From assembly GCA_012027055.1 (NCBI GenBank), contig VEPF01000074.1, positions 1-13,556 on the forward strand: a stretch of 13,556 bases of DNA. Reading direction: 5' to 3'. This stretch comes from Gemmatimonadota bacterium. Lineage in GTDB: Bacteria; Gemmatimonadota; Gemmatimonadetes; Longimicrobiales; RSA9. Positions 5,899 through 12,330 of this stretch are shown piece after piece; within the stretch, counting starts at the first letter, position 1, and every line of letters begins with the position of its first letter. The notes under the pieces are model-generated. The model was given only the letters and a program-made list of their open reading frames with translations, had not been told where the DNA came from and did no database searches. A program made the translations under genes and the position numbers.

Positions 5899-8800
5899 TC
5901 CTGCGGCCCGGCGGGGACGGCGAGAGCCCGCCCCCCGCAGCCTCCGGGACTCCGCCCGAGAGTGAGCCGCTGCAGGCCGGTGGCCTGAGCGGCGTCGCCA
6001 TCCGGCGGCCGGTGTTCACGATCATGATGATGCTGGCCCTGGTGGTGCTCGGCATCTTCAGCCTGCGGCGCCTGCCCATCGAGGAGATGCCCGACGTCGA
6101 GTTCCCGTTCGTAGTGGCGTCGGTGGTCTATCCCGGCGCTTCGCCGGAGACCATGGAACGGGAGGTGACGCGGCGGCTCGAGGAGGCGTTCAATACGGTC
6201 CAGGGCGTGGACCGGATCACCTCCTACTCGCTCGAGGGCATGTCCCAGCTGTTCATTGAGTTCGAGCTGGGCGTCGACGCCGGCAAGGCGGCGCAGGACA
6301 TTCGCGGCAAGGTCGAAGTCACCCGGTCCACGCTCCCGACCGACATCCAGGCACCCGTGGTGCAGCAGTTCGACATCGGCTCCCTGCCCACCGTCTCCCT
6401 GGCGCTTTCTTCCGCGACCATGGGCATCCCGGAGCTGACCCGCTTCGCGGATGAAGTGGTCCGCCGCCGGCTCGAGTCGGTCACCGGCGTGGGCAACGCC
6501 CAGTTGGTCGGCGGCCTGCTGCGCGAAGTGGCGATCGAGCTGGACGCCCGGCAGATGCAGGCCCTGGGCATCTCCCTGCCCGAAGTCTCGGGCGCGCTGC
6601 AGCGCCAGAACATGGAGGTACCCGCCGGCCGGCTGGAGCGGGGTACCGGCGAGCAGATGGTGCGTGTCATGGGCCGGATCGAGGACCCTGCCGAGTTCGG
6701 CGCCGTGGTGGTTGCCATGCGCGAAGGCCAGCCGGTGCGACTCAGCCAGATCGCGCGCGTGGTCGACACCACCGAGGAGGAGCGGTCCCTCGCGCTCGTG
6801 AACCACGAGCGGGCGGTCTCCATCGATGTCCGCAAGGTCTCCGGCGCCAACACCGTCCAGGTGGCGGATGATGTGAAGCAGGAGGTCGACCGTATCCGCG
6901 AGCAGCTTCCTCCCGGTGTGAAACTGGAGTTGATCCGTGACAACTCCGTGTTCATCCGCGAGTCCGTACGGGACGTCTTCAAGGAGCTGATGATCGGCGC
7001 GCTCCTGACGGTGCTGGTCGTGATGCTGTTCCTGAACGACATCAAGGCCACCATCATCACTTCGTTCGCGCTGCCCATCTCGGTGATCTCCGCGTTCATC
7101 CTCATGAATGCGCTGGGCTTCACCATCAACGTGCTCACCCTGATGGGGCTTTCGCTCTCGATCGGCATCCTGATCGATGATGCCATCGTGGTGATCGAGA
7201 ACATCGTGCGCCACCGCGAGCAGGGCGAGGATCATTTCACGGCCGCGGGGCGGGGCACGCGCGAGATCTTCCTGGCCGTCATGGCCACTACCGGTTCGAT
7301 CCTGGCGGTATTCGTGCCTGTGGCCTTCATGCGCGGCATCGTCGGGCGGTTTTTCTACGAGTTCGGCATGACCGTGGCCTGGGCGGTGCTGGTCTCGCTG
7401 TTCGTCTCCTTCACGCTCACGCCCATGCTTTCGGCCTGGTGGGGCGTGAACCCGCACGAGGGCGAGGGTGGCAACCGGTTCCAGCGGACACTCGAGTTGT
7501 TCGACGTCTGGTTCGATCGCCAGGCCGAGCGGTACCGCGGCGCCATCACCTGGGCACTCGCGCACCGCAAGACCACGCTCGGCATCGCCTTCGGCTCGCT
7601 GGTGCTGGCTTTCGCCCTGTTCCCCTTCATCGGCGGACAGTTCTTCCCGCCCAGTGACCGCTCGGAGTTCACGGTTTCCTTCGAGACGCCGGAGGGCTCA
7701 TCGCTGGCCTACACGCGCAGCCGGGCCGAGCTGATCGAGCAGAAGCTGCGCACCTTCCCCGGCGTGGAGTTCACGTACACCACCATCGGCTCCGGCATGA
7801 CCGCGAAAGTGAACGGCGGCGAGGTCTACGTGAAGCTGGTCGGTCCGCGCGAACGCGCCTACGGCCAGTTCCAGCTGATGGCCATGGCGCGCGACAGCCT
7901 CACCCGCCTGTACGGCGTGCAGGTCGGCGTGCTCGAGGCGGGCGGCATGGGTGGCAGCCAGCGACCGCTGCAGGTCAACATCAGCGGCCCGGACGTGGCC
8001 GAGTTGCAACGCCTCAGCGCCGAGGTGGAGAAGGTGATGCGCGGCATCCCGGGGGGCGTCGACATCGACCAGTCGCTGGGCGCGCCCCGGCCCGAGTTCC
8101 GTGTGCACATCAACCGGGACCTCGCGGCCGAGCTGGGCCTGGACATCGGACAGATCGCCATGGCGGTGCGGCCGCTGCTGGCCGGCGATGCGGTGACCCG
8201 GTGGGAGGACCCCTCTGGCGAGGAACGGGATGTGGTGCTGCGGGTGGCCGCGGAGGCCCGCACCTCGCGCGCGGACCTGGCCAACCTTCCCATCGCCACG
8301 CCCCAGCGAGAGGACAACGGCATGGCGCCGGTCGTACTGCTCGGGCAGATCGCCCGCATCGAGGAGGGTGGGGCACCGGCGCAGGTGGACCGCATCGACC
8401 TGGAGCGCACCAGCACCGTCGGCGCGGCCACGCTGCCCTCGCTCTCCATCGCCGAAGCCTCGAAGCAGATCCGGCAGCGCACGGCCGACCTGGCGAAGCC
8501 GCCCTATCGCATCGCCCTGGGCGGCGAGACCGAGATGCTGGAACAGACCATCGGCTACGTGCTCGAGACTTTGCTTCTGGCCGTGATCCTGATCTTCCTG
8601 ATCCTGGCCTCGCAGTTCGAGTCCGTGGCCCAGCCGTTCGCGATCATGCTCTCGCTGCCGCTCTCGCTGATCGGCGTGCTGCTCGCGCTGCTGCTGACCA
8701 ACGACACCATGAACATGATGAGCATGATCGGCGGCATCATGCTGATGGGGCTGGTCACCAAGAACGCCATTCTGCTGGTGGACAACGCCAACGAGAAGCG

Positions 8801-9161
8801 CGAGCAGGGCATGGACCGGCACACCGCGCTCGTGGAAGCGGGCCGCGTGCGGTTGCGGCCCAGCATGTTGACCACGGCCGCCATGATCTTCGGCATGCTG
8901 CCGATCGCACTCGCGCTGGGCGAGGGCGGCGGCTTCCGGGCGCCCATGGCGCGCGCGGTGATCGGCGGTCTGATCACGTCGACCATGCTCACGCTGCTGG
9001 TGGTGCCCGTGGCCTATACCTACTTCGACGACATGGGCCACTGGTTCAAGCGGCGCATGATGTCCGAGAGCCGCGAGCAGGAGCTGGTCTCGGAACAGCA
9101 CCATGCCGGCATTCATCACACGCACGCGCCGGCGGCGACGCCGGTGGCCGCGGGTCAGTGA
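5895..9161 (+). CDS. RND-family efflux pump inner-membrane transporter (HAE1/AcrB-like)
   Basis: Proton-driven pump of 1088 residues, the size expected for one AcrB-like protomer. TM1 is at about 36-55 (IRRPVFTIMMMLALVVLGIF), then the first periplasmic porter domain (GASPETMEREVTRRLEEAFN), then TM segments carrying D428-D429 in GILIDDAIVVIEN, which match the proton-relay aspartates of AcrB TM4. K956 in GLVTKNAILLVDN matches the TM10 lysine. The second porter loop includes RPLQVNISGPDVAEL. These features and the lack of heavy-metal (CusA-type) signatures favour drugs or other hydrophobic compounds as substrates, but specificity cannot be read. A Pro/Gly/Glu-rich extension of about 30 residues precedes TM1, and the tail after the last TM is His-rich (EQHHAGIHHTHA). 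The start overlaps the adaptor stop (ATGA). Confidence 0.96.
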   Translation: MILRPGGDGESPPPAASGTPPESEPLQAGGLSGVAIRRPVFTIMMMLALVVLGIFSLRRLPIEEMPDVEFPFVVASVVYPGASPETMEREVTRRLEEAFNTVQGVDRITSYSLEGMSQLFIEFELGVDAGKAAQDIRGKVEVTRSTLPTDIQAPVVQQFDIGSLPTVSLALSSATMGIPELTRFADEVVRRRLESVTGVGNAQLVGGLLREVAIELDARQMQALGISLPEVSGALQRQNMEVPAGRLERGTGEQMVRVMGRIEDPAEFGAVVVAMREGQPVRLSQIARVVDTTEEERSLALVNHERAVSIDVRKVSGANTVQVADDVKQEVDRIREQLPPGVKLELIRDNSVFIRESVRDVFKELMIGALLTVLVVMLFLNDIKATIITSFALPISVISAFILMNALGFTINVLTLMGLSLSIGILIDDAIVVIENIVRHREQGEDHFTAAGRGTREIFLAVMATTGSILAVFVPVAFMRGIVGRFFYEFGMTVAWAVLVSLFVSFTLTPMLSAWWGVNPHEGEGGNRFQRTLELFDVWFDRQAERYRGAITWALAHRKTTLGIAFGSLVLAFALFPFIGGQFFPPSDRSEFTVSFETPEGSSLAYTRSRAELIEQKLRTFPGVEFTYTTIGSGMTAKVNGGEVYVKLVGPRERAYGQFQLMAMARDSLTRLYGVQVGVLEAGGMGGSQRPLQVNISGPDVAELQRLSAEVEKVMRGIPGGVDIDQSLGAPRPEFRVHINRDLAAELGLDIGQIAMAVRPLLAGDAVTRWEDPSGEERDVVLRVAAEARTSRADLANLPIATPQREDNGMAPVVLLGQIARIEEGGAPAQVDRIDLERTSTVGAATLPSLSIAEASKQIRQRTADLAKPPYRIALGGETEMLEQTIGYVLETLLLAVILIFLILASQFESVAQPFAIMLSLPLSLIGVLLALLLTNDTMNMMSMIGGIMLMGLVTKNAILLVDNANEKREQGMDRHTALVEAGRVRLRPSMLTTAAMIFGMLPIALALGEGGGFRAPMARAVIGGLITSTMLTLLVVPVAYTYFDDMGHWFKRRMMSESREQELVSEQHHAGIHHTHAPAATPVAAGQ

Positions 9162-9171
9162 TACGACGGTC

Positions 9172-9840
9172 ATGAGTTCGCTCGAACGACGGCAGCGGCA
9201 TCGCGCGGAGCTACGCGCGGCCATTCTCGATGCGGCTTTGGACATCGTCGCCGAGCAGGGTCTGGGCGCGCTCTCGATCCGCGCGGTGGCCGATCGGGTC
9301 GAGTACTCCGCGGCCGCCATCTACCTCCACTTCGACAGCAAGGAAGCCCTGCTCCGGGAAGTCGCCCGGGAGGGGTTCCGGCGGATGCACGAAGCGGTGG
9401 GGGCCGCGGTGGCGGCCTGCGGCGAGGGTGCCGGGCCGGCCGTGTTGCTGGAGGCGCTCGCGCGCGCCTACCTGGACTTCGCGCTCGATCACATCGCTTA
9501 CTTCCGCGTCATGTTCGATGCTCCGGCGCTTCCCGTGGTCGAGGGTGTGGAGCCCGGCGGGCGGCCCGGTGCGCCCGCGGATGCGGACACCGCGGCCGGC
9601 GCTCTCCGGCGCATGGGGCTGTTGCAGCAGATCGCCGCGACCGAGTCCTGCCAGCCGGAGTGTGCCGCCGGGCTGCATCTGCCGCTGGCGGCGCTGGCCA
9701 CCATCCACGGCCTGACCTCGCTGTTCCTGAGCGGCCGGCTGAGCGATGTGGCCCGGACTCCTGAAGAGCTGCTCGCGCTCACCCAGGAGTGCCTGGCCCC
9801 CTACGCGGTGCGGCAACCGGCCGCCGGCGGACCGGGATAG
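9172..9840 (+). CDS. TetR/AcrR-family transcriptional regulator
   Basis: Ligand-responsive repressor of 222 residues. The N-terminal HTH is canonical: RAAILDAALDIVAEQGLGALSIRAVADRV and then the recognition helix ending SAAAIYLHFDSKEALL (about 15-61). The C-terminal part (AYLDFALDHIAYFRVMF, about 99-115) resembles the WHG-type TetR C-terminal domain. A C160-x3-C164 pair (ESCQPEC) lies near the end of the ligand domain and could sense redox state or metal. The ATG at 9172 is chosen, 10 bp after the pump stop; an in-frame ATG at 9103 would overlap the pump gene by 59 bp and add an Arg-rich tail before the HTH. As the last gene of the efflux operon it probably autoregulates the set, plausibly through the 17-bp dyad at 3253-3269. 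Confidence 0.93.
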   Translation: MSSLERRQRHRAELRAAILDAALDIVAEQGLGALSIRAVADRVEYSAAAIYLHFDSKEALLREVAREGFRRMHEAVGAAVAACGEGAGPAVLLEALARAYLDFALDHIAYFRVMFDAPALPVVEGVEPGGRPGAPADADTAAGALRRMGLLQQIAATESCQPECAAGLHLPLAALATIHGLTSLFLSGRLSDVARTPEELLALTQECLAPYAVRQPAAGGPG

Positions 9841-9905
9841 CGCGACCTGCCGCCAGCCGGGCGGGCCGGGCCGGCGGCGCCGCTGTCTACCGCCCGCGCA
9901 CTCGC

Positions 9906-9911
9906 TACATT
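9906..9911 (+). promoter_or_regulatory. Possible -10 element of a leaderless selD transcript
   Basis: TACATT (TAnnnT type) ends 6 nt before the selD ATG at 9918, and no Shine-Dalgarno is visible. That spacing would put the transcription start on or next to the ATG. No recognisable -35 is seen in the GC-rich 9841-9905 stretch, so this is tentative. Confidence 0.3.
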
Positions 9912-9917
9912 GCGCCC

Positions 9918-10988
9918 ATGCCTTCAGCGACTCCGGCCGATCAGCGGCCGCGGCTGCGGCTCACGCAGCTCTCGCACGGTGCCGGCTGAGCCTGCAAGCT
10001 CGGCCAGTCCGAGCTGACGCAGGTCCTGCGTCACCTGGTGCCTTTCGCCGATCCGGCGGTGCTCGTCGATGCCAGTACGGGCGACGACGCGGCGGTGTAT
10101 CGGCTGGATGCGGAGCGGGCGCTGGTCGCTACCACGGATTTCTTCTCGCCCGTGGTGGACGACCCCTTCGATTTCGGCCGCATTGCCGCCGCGAATGCGC
10201 TCTCCGACATCTACGCGATGGGCGCCCGTCCACTGTTCGCCCTCAACCTGATCGGCTTTCCGCGCAAGCTCCTGGAGAGCGGCGCACTCGCGGAGATCGT
10301 GCGCGGCGCCGGTGAGGTCGCGGCGCAGGCCGGCATCGCGGTCGTCGGTGGGCACAGCATCGATGACCAGGAGCCGAAGTTCGGCCTGTGCGTCATCGGC
10401 GAGGTGCGGCCGGACGCCGTGATCCGCAACCGAGGTGCGTCTCCGGGTGATCTGTTGGTGCTCACCAAGCCGCTCGGCACGGGCGTCATCACCACGGCCC
10501 TCAAGGCGGGCGTGGTCCCGGACGCGGTGCTGGCCGGCGCGGTGAGCTGCATGGCCGCGCTCAACCGCAGTGCCGCCGAAGCCATGGTCGAGCACGGAGT
10601 CACGGCGGCCACGGACGTCACCGGCTTCGGTCTCCTTGGACACCTGGCCGCTTTGCTCCGCGCCAGCGGCGCGGCCGCATGCGTCCACGCTTCCGCGGTG
10701 CCGCTGCTGCCCGGTGCGCGCGAGCTGGCGGACCAGGGTCACGTCCCGGGTGGCACGCAGCGCAATCGGGAAGACCTGGCGGAGGGCGTGGCCTGGGATC
10801 CGGACGTGCCGATGGTGCTGCGGCTGCTGTTGTGCGACGCGCAGACTTCGGGCGGGCTGCTGATCGCGATCCCGGCTGACCGGGCGCTGCCTCTGCTCGA
10901 GGCGCTGCGCACCCGCCGTACGGCGGCCGCGGCCATCATCGGAGAAATCGTGGCTGGCGATCCGGGGGGGATTCGGGTCGTCGTCTGA
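9918..10988 (+). CDS. selD: Selenide, water dikinase, selenocysteine-containing (in-frame TGA at 9987-9989 read as Sec)
   Basis: Makes selenophosphate from selenide and ATP, the Se donor for selenocysteine and seleno-tRNA. Read through TGA, the frame gives 356 residues. The N-terminus RLTQLSHGAG-U24-A-C26-K27-L aligns with the SelD active site (E. coli C17, C19, K20), so the TGA sits exactly on the catalytic Cys. Downstream come TGDDAAVY (54-61), TTDFFSPVVDDPFDFGRIAA, GGHSIDDQEPKFGL (144-157), ATDVTGFGLLGH (231-242) and CDAQTSGGLL, all SelD hallmarks. Frame is intact on both sides of the TGA and a SECIS-like hairpin follows it. The ATG at 9918 is the natural start; a GTG at 10038 would delete the active site. 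The gene stands alone here: 77 bp after the TetR gene, and convergent with the membrane protein gene. selA, selB and selC are not in the window, so Sec decoding capacity is inferred. Confidence 0.93.
9991..10023 (+). promoter_or_regulatory. Bacterial SECIS-like hairpin downstream of the selD UGA
   Basis: Starting two bases after the TGA, AGCTCGG (9997-10003) pairs perfectly with CCGAGCT (10009-10015) around CCAGT. A lower stem CCTGC (9991-9995) / GCAGG (10019-10023) extends it across a small internal loop (A against GAC). If the top GC pairs are open, the apical loop begins with GG, as in known bacterial SECIS elements bound by SelB. The distance from the UGA is near the short end of what is usual. 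The hairpin lies inside the coding sequence, as bacterial SECIS elements do. Confidence 0.75.
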
Positions 10989-10991
10989 TGC

Positions 10992-11003
10992 GCCGGCGCC
11001 GGC
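10992..11003. repeat. 12-bp perfect palindrome in the convergent gap after selD
   Basis: GCCGGCGCCGGC lies 3 bp after the selD stop, in the 36-bp gap facing the convergent membrane protein gene. It could mark a transcript end, but as written it has no loop and no T-tract, so it is listed only as a palindrome. Confidence 0.35.
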
Positions 11004-11022
11004 TCCAGGCTCCTGCCGCTCG

Positions 11023-11044
11023 CGTCAGCCGCCCGTCAGCCGCC
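11023..11044. repeat. Perfect 11-bp tandem duplication across the stop codon of the membrane protein gene
   Basis: CGTCAGCCGCC occurs twice head to tail (11023-11033 and 11034-11044). On the minus strand the two copies are read in different frames, and the second supplies the TGA that ends the protein. Removing one copy would let the frame run on past the present stop. Confidence 0.7.
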
Positions 11045-12326
11045 TCGCGCCGCGTATCCAGACCCGCACCCGGGCAGCCACCAGGTCGCGTCCCGTGGCT
11101 CTCTCCAGCTCGCTGACCAGCCGCGCCGGGTCTGCCGCCGCGAGGGCCGCGAGCGAGTTGCCGCCCGCGACCGCCAGCGCCTGCACCCCCTCCACACCGA
11201 TCCCCCGCATGGTCGCCAGCCGGGCCCGCTCGACCCAGCTCACCGCCAGGCTGTCATCCACGTTGGCCAGGCGGGCAATCGCAGCGGGCTGCGCGGCGGC
11301 CAGCCGGAAGACATCGATGCCCTGCTCCTCCAGCGACGCGGCATCGATATCCAGATCGGCGAGCCGCGGCTGCAGTGATGCCACCGTGCGCGCGTCCATG
11401 CCCAGGCTCACCAGGACGCAGCACCCGACCGCCAGCACGCCGGCACTCCCGCGCCCCGCCGCGGACCGTGATCGACGCCGGCCGAAACGGGGGACGCCGA
11501 GCCCCAGTACCACCAGCGCTTGCCAGAGCACGAAGCACTCGACCGCGAACGGAGGGAAGCCGAAGAAGCCGGGGAGCGGCATCTCGAACAGCTTCAGGTG
11601 CTCGAAGAACGGGACCGTGTAGATCCACTTGGCTCGGGCCCCGATGTTGAGCAGCTCCCACACGAAGCCGACTAGCGCGCCGCCCGCCAGCAGGCGCAGC
11701 ACGCGCCCCGGCTGCCCGATCGACAGGTCGTGCAGCAGCGAGCGGCGGGGAGCTCGTGCATATACCCACGGCTCGACCAGCAGCGCGACCGCTGCCCAGA
11801 CCAGCGGGAAGCAGTACCGCGGCCAGGCCAGTACCAGCACGACCATGATGGCGCCGGCCACCTGGATGCGCGTCAACGCACGAGCTGAAACCGGGAGCGG
11901 CCGCCACTGCAGCCGGCGCGCGAGCCCGGCCCGGTCGAGTAGCGCCGCAGTCAGGAAGATGGCCGGAAGGACGGTGCCGAAGGCGAGCGCGGTGCTGGCC
12001 CAGCGCAGCACCGCTCCGTGCGGCATGTTGATGTAGTACCAGTTCTGCAGCCGGAAATTCCACAGCTCGAAGAAGTACCACACCACCGCGGACCAGCTCA
12101 GCAGGCTCGCCAGGTGGCGGGGCCTTCCCAGCAACAGAAACTCCCCCTTGCGGCCACTCGCGCCACTCCACGCCGCGGCTCCATCAAGACCGAGCAGCAC
12201 GGAGTACCAGGCGAACTGGTAATACCAGGTGGCGAACGGCTCGATGCCCGCGCGCAGGCCCGCCGTCGCCCCTGCGAGACCGAGCAGTCCCCCCAGCACT
12301 GCGGCGACGGGCGCTGCCTGTCTCAC
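11025..12326 (-). CDS. Multi-pass membrane protein with internal duplication and C-terminal helix-hairpin-helix (DUF4332-like) region
   Basis: Function unknown; 433 residues. The first 275 or so are hydrophobic, with about seven to nine membrane segments, many of them rich in Trp and Tyr. Two halves look alike: about 40-130 (with WYFFELWNFRLQNWYYINMP) and about 177-272 (with GFVWELLNIGARAKWIYTVP), each followed by a hydrophobic segment, pointing to an internal duplication. A further TM (about 293-310) precedes a soluble C-terminus (about 315-433) whose WVERARLATMRGIGVEG and later WIRGARR resemble DUF4332, a helix-hairpin-helix fold found in nucleic-acid-binding and other contexts. It starts with GTG 4 bp after the dihydrolipoyl dehydrogenase stop, without a clear Shine-Dalgarno, so it is probably coupled to that gene. 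Whether the soluble part faces the cytoplasm is not resolved by reading alone. Confidence 0.8.
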   Translation of the reverse strand: MRQAAPVAAVLGGLLGLAGATAGLRAGIEPFATWYYQFAWYSVLLGLDGAAAWSGASGRKGEFLLLGRPRHLASLLSWSAVVWYFFELWNFRLQNWYYINMPHGAVLRWASTALAFGTVLPAIFLTAALLDRAGLARRLQWRPLPVSARALTRIQVAGAIMVVLVLAWPRYCFPLVWAAVALLVEPWVYARAPRRSLLHDLSIGQPGRVLRLLAGGALVGFVWELLNIGARAKWIYTVPFFEHLKLFEMPLPGFFGFPPFAVECFVLWQALVVLGLGVPRFGRRRSRSAAGRGSAGVLAVGCCVLVSLGMDARTVASLQPRLADLDIDAASLEEQGIDVFRLAAAQPAAIARLANVDDSLAVSWVERARLATMRGIGVEGVQALAVAGGNSLAALAAADPARLVSELERATGRDLVAARVRVWIRGARRLTGG

Positions 12327-12330
12327 GGTC

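Noticed and set aside
5571..7565. Long minus-strand open frame (about 664 codons) antisense to the adaptor and pump.
   Set aside because: The Asp/His/Arg-rich composition without motifs is a mirror of GC-rich codon use; the plus-strand genes are certain.
9103..9171. TetR gene starting at the ATG at 9103 inside the pump gene.
   Set aside because: It would overlap the pump by 59 bp and add an Arg-rich leader not typical of TetR; the ATG at 9172 lies just past the pump stop and just before the HTH.
7698..9320. Long minus-strand open frame (about 540 codons) antisense to the pump and TetR genes.
   Set aside because: Same shadow effect: repetitive His/Gln/Arg composition and no domain.
9849..9878. 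GCCGCC...GGCGGC hairpin after the TetR gene as an intrinsic terminator.
   Set aside because: The stem pairs only in short blocks within a very GC-rich stretch and no T-tract follows, so it cannot be separated from composition.
9987..9989. TGA read as a nonsense mutation making selD a pseudogene, or as the end of a short upstream gene.
   Set aside because: The frame and SelD motifs continue intact, the TGA sits exactly on the catalytic Cys position, and a SECIS-like hairpin follows. Sec recoding explains all of this better.
10038..10988. SelD starting at the GTG at 10038.
   Set aside because: This start removes the SHGAG-U-AC-K active site that is encoded in frame just upstream, so it cannot be the functional start.
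10992..11003. The 12-bp palindrome after selD as an intrinsic terminator.
   Set aside because: It has no loop and no T-tract. It is kept only as a palindrome in the feature list.
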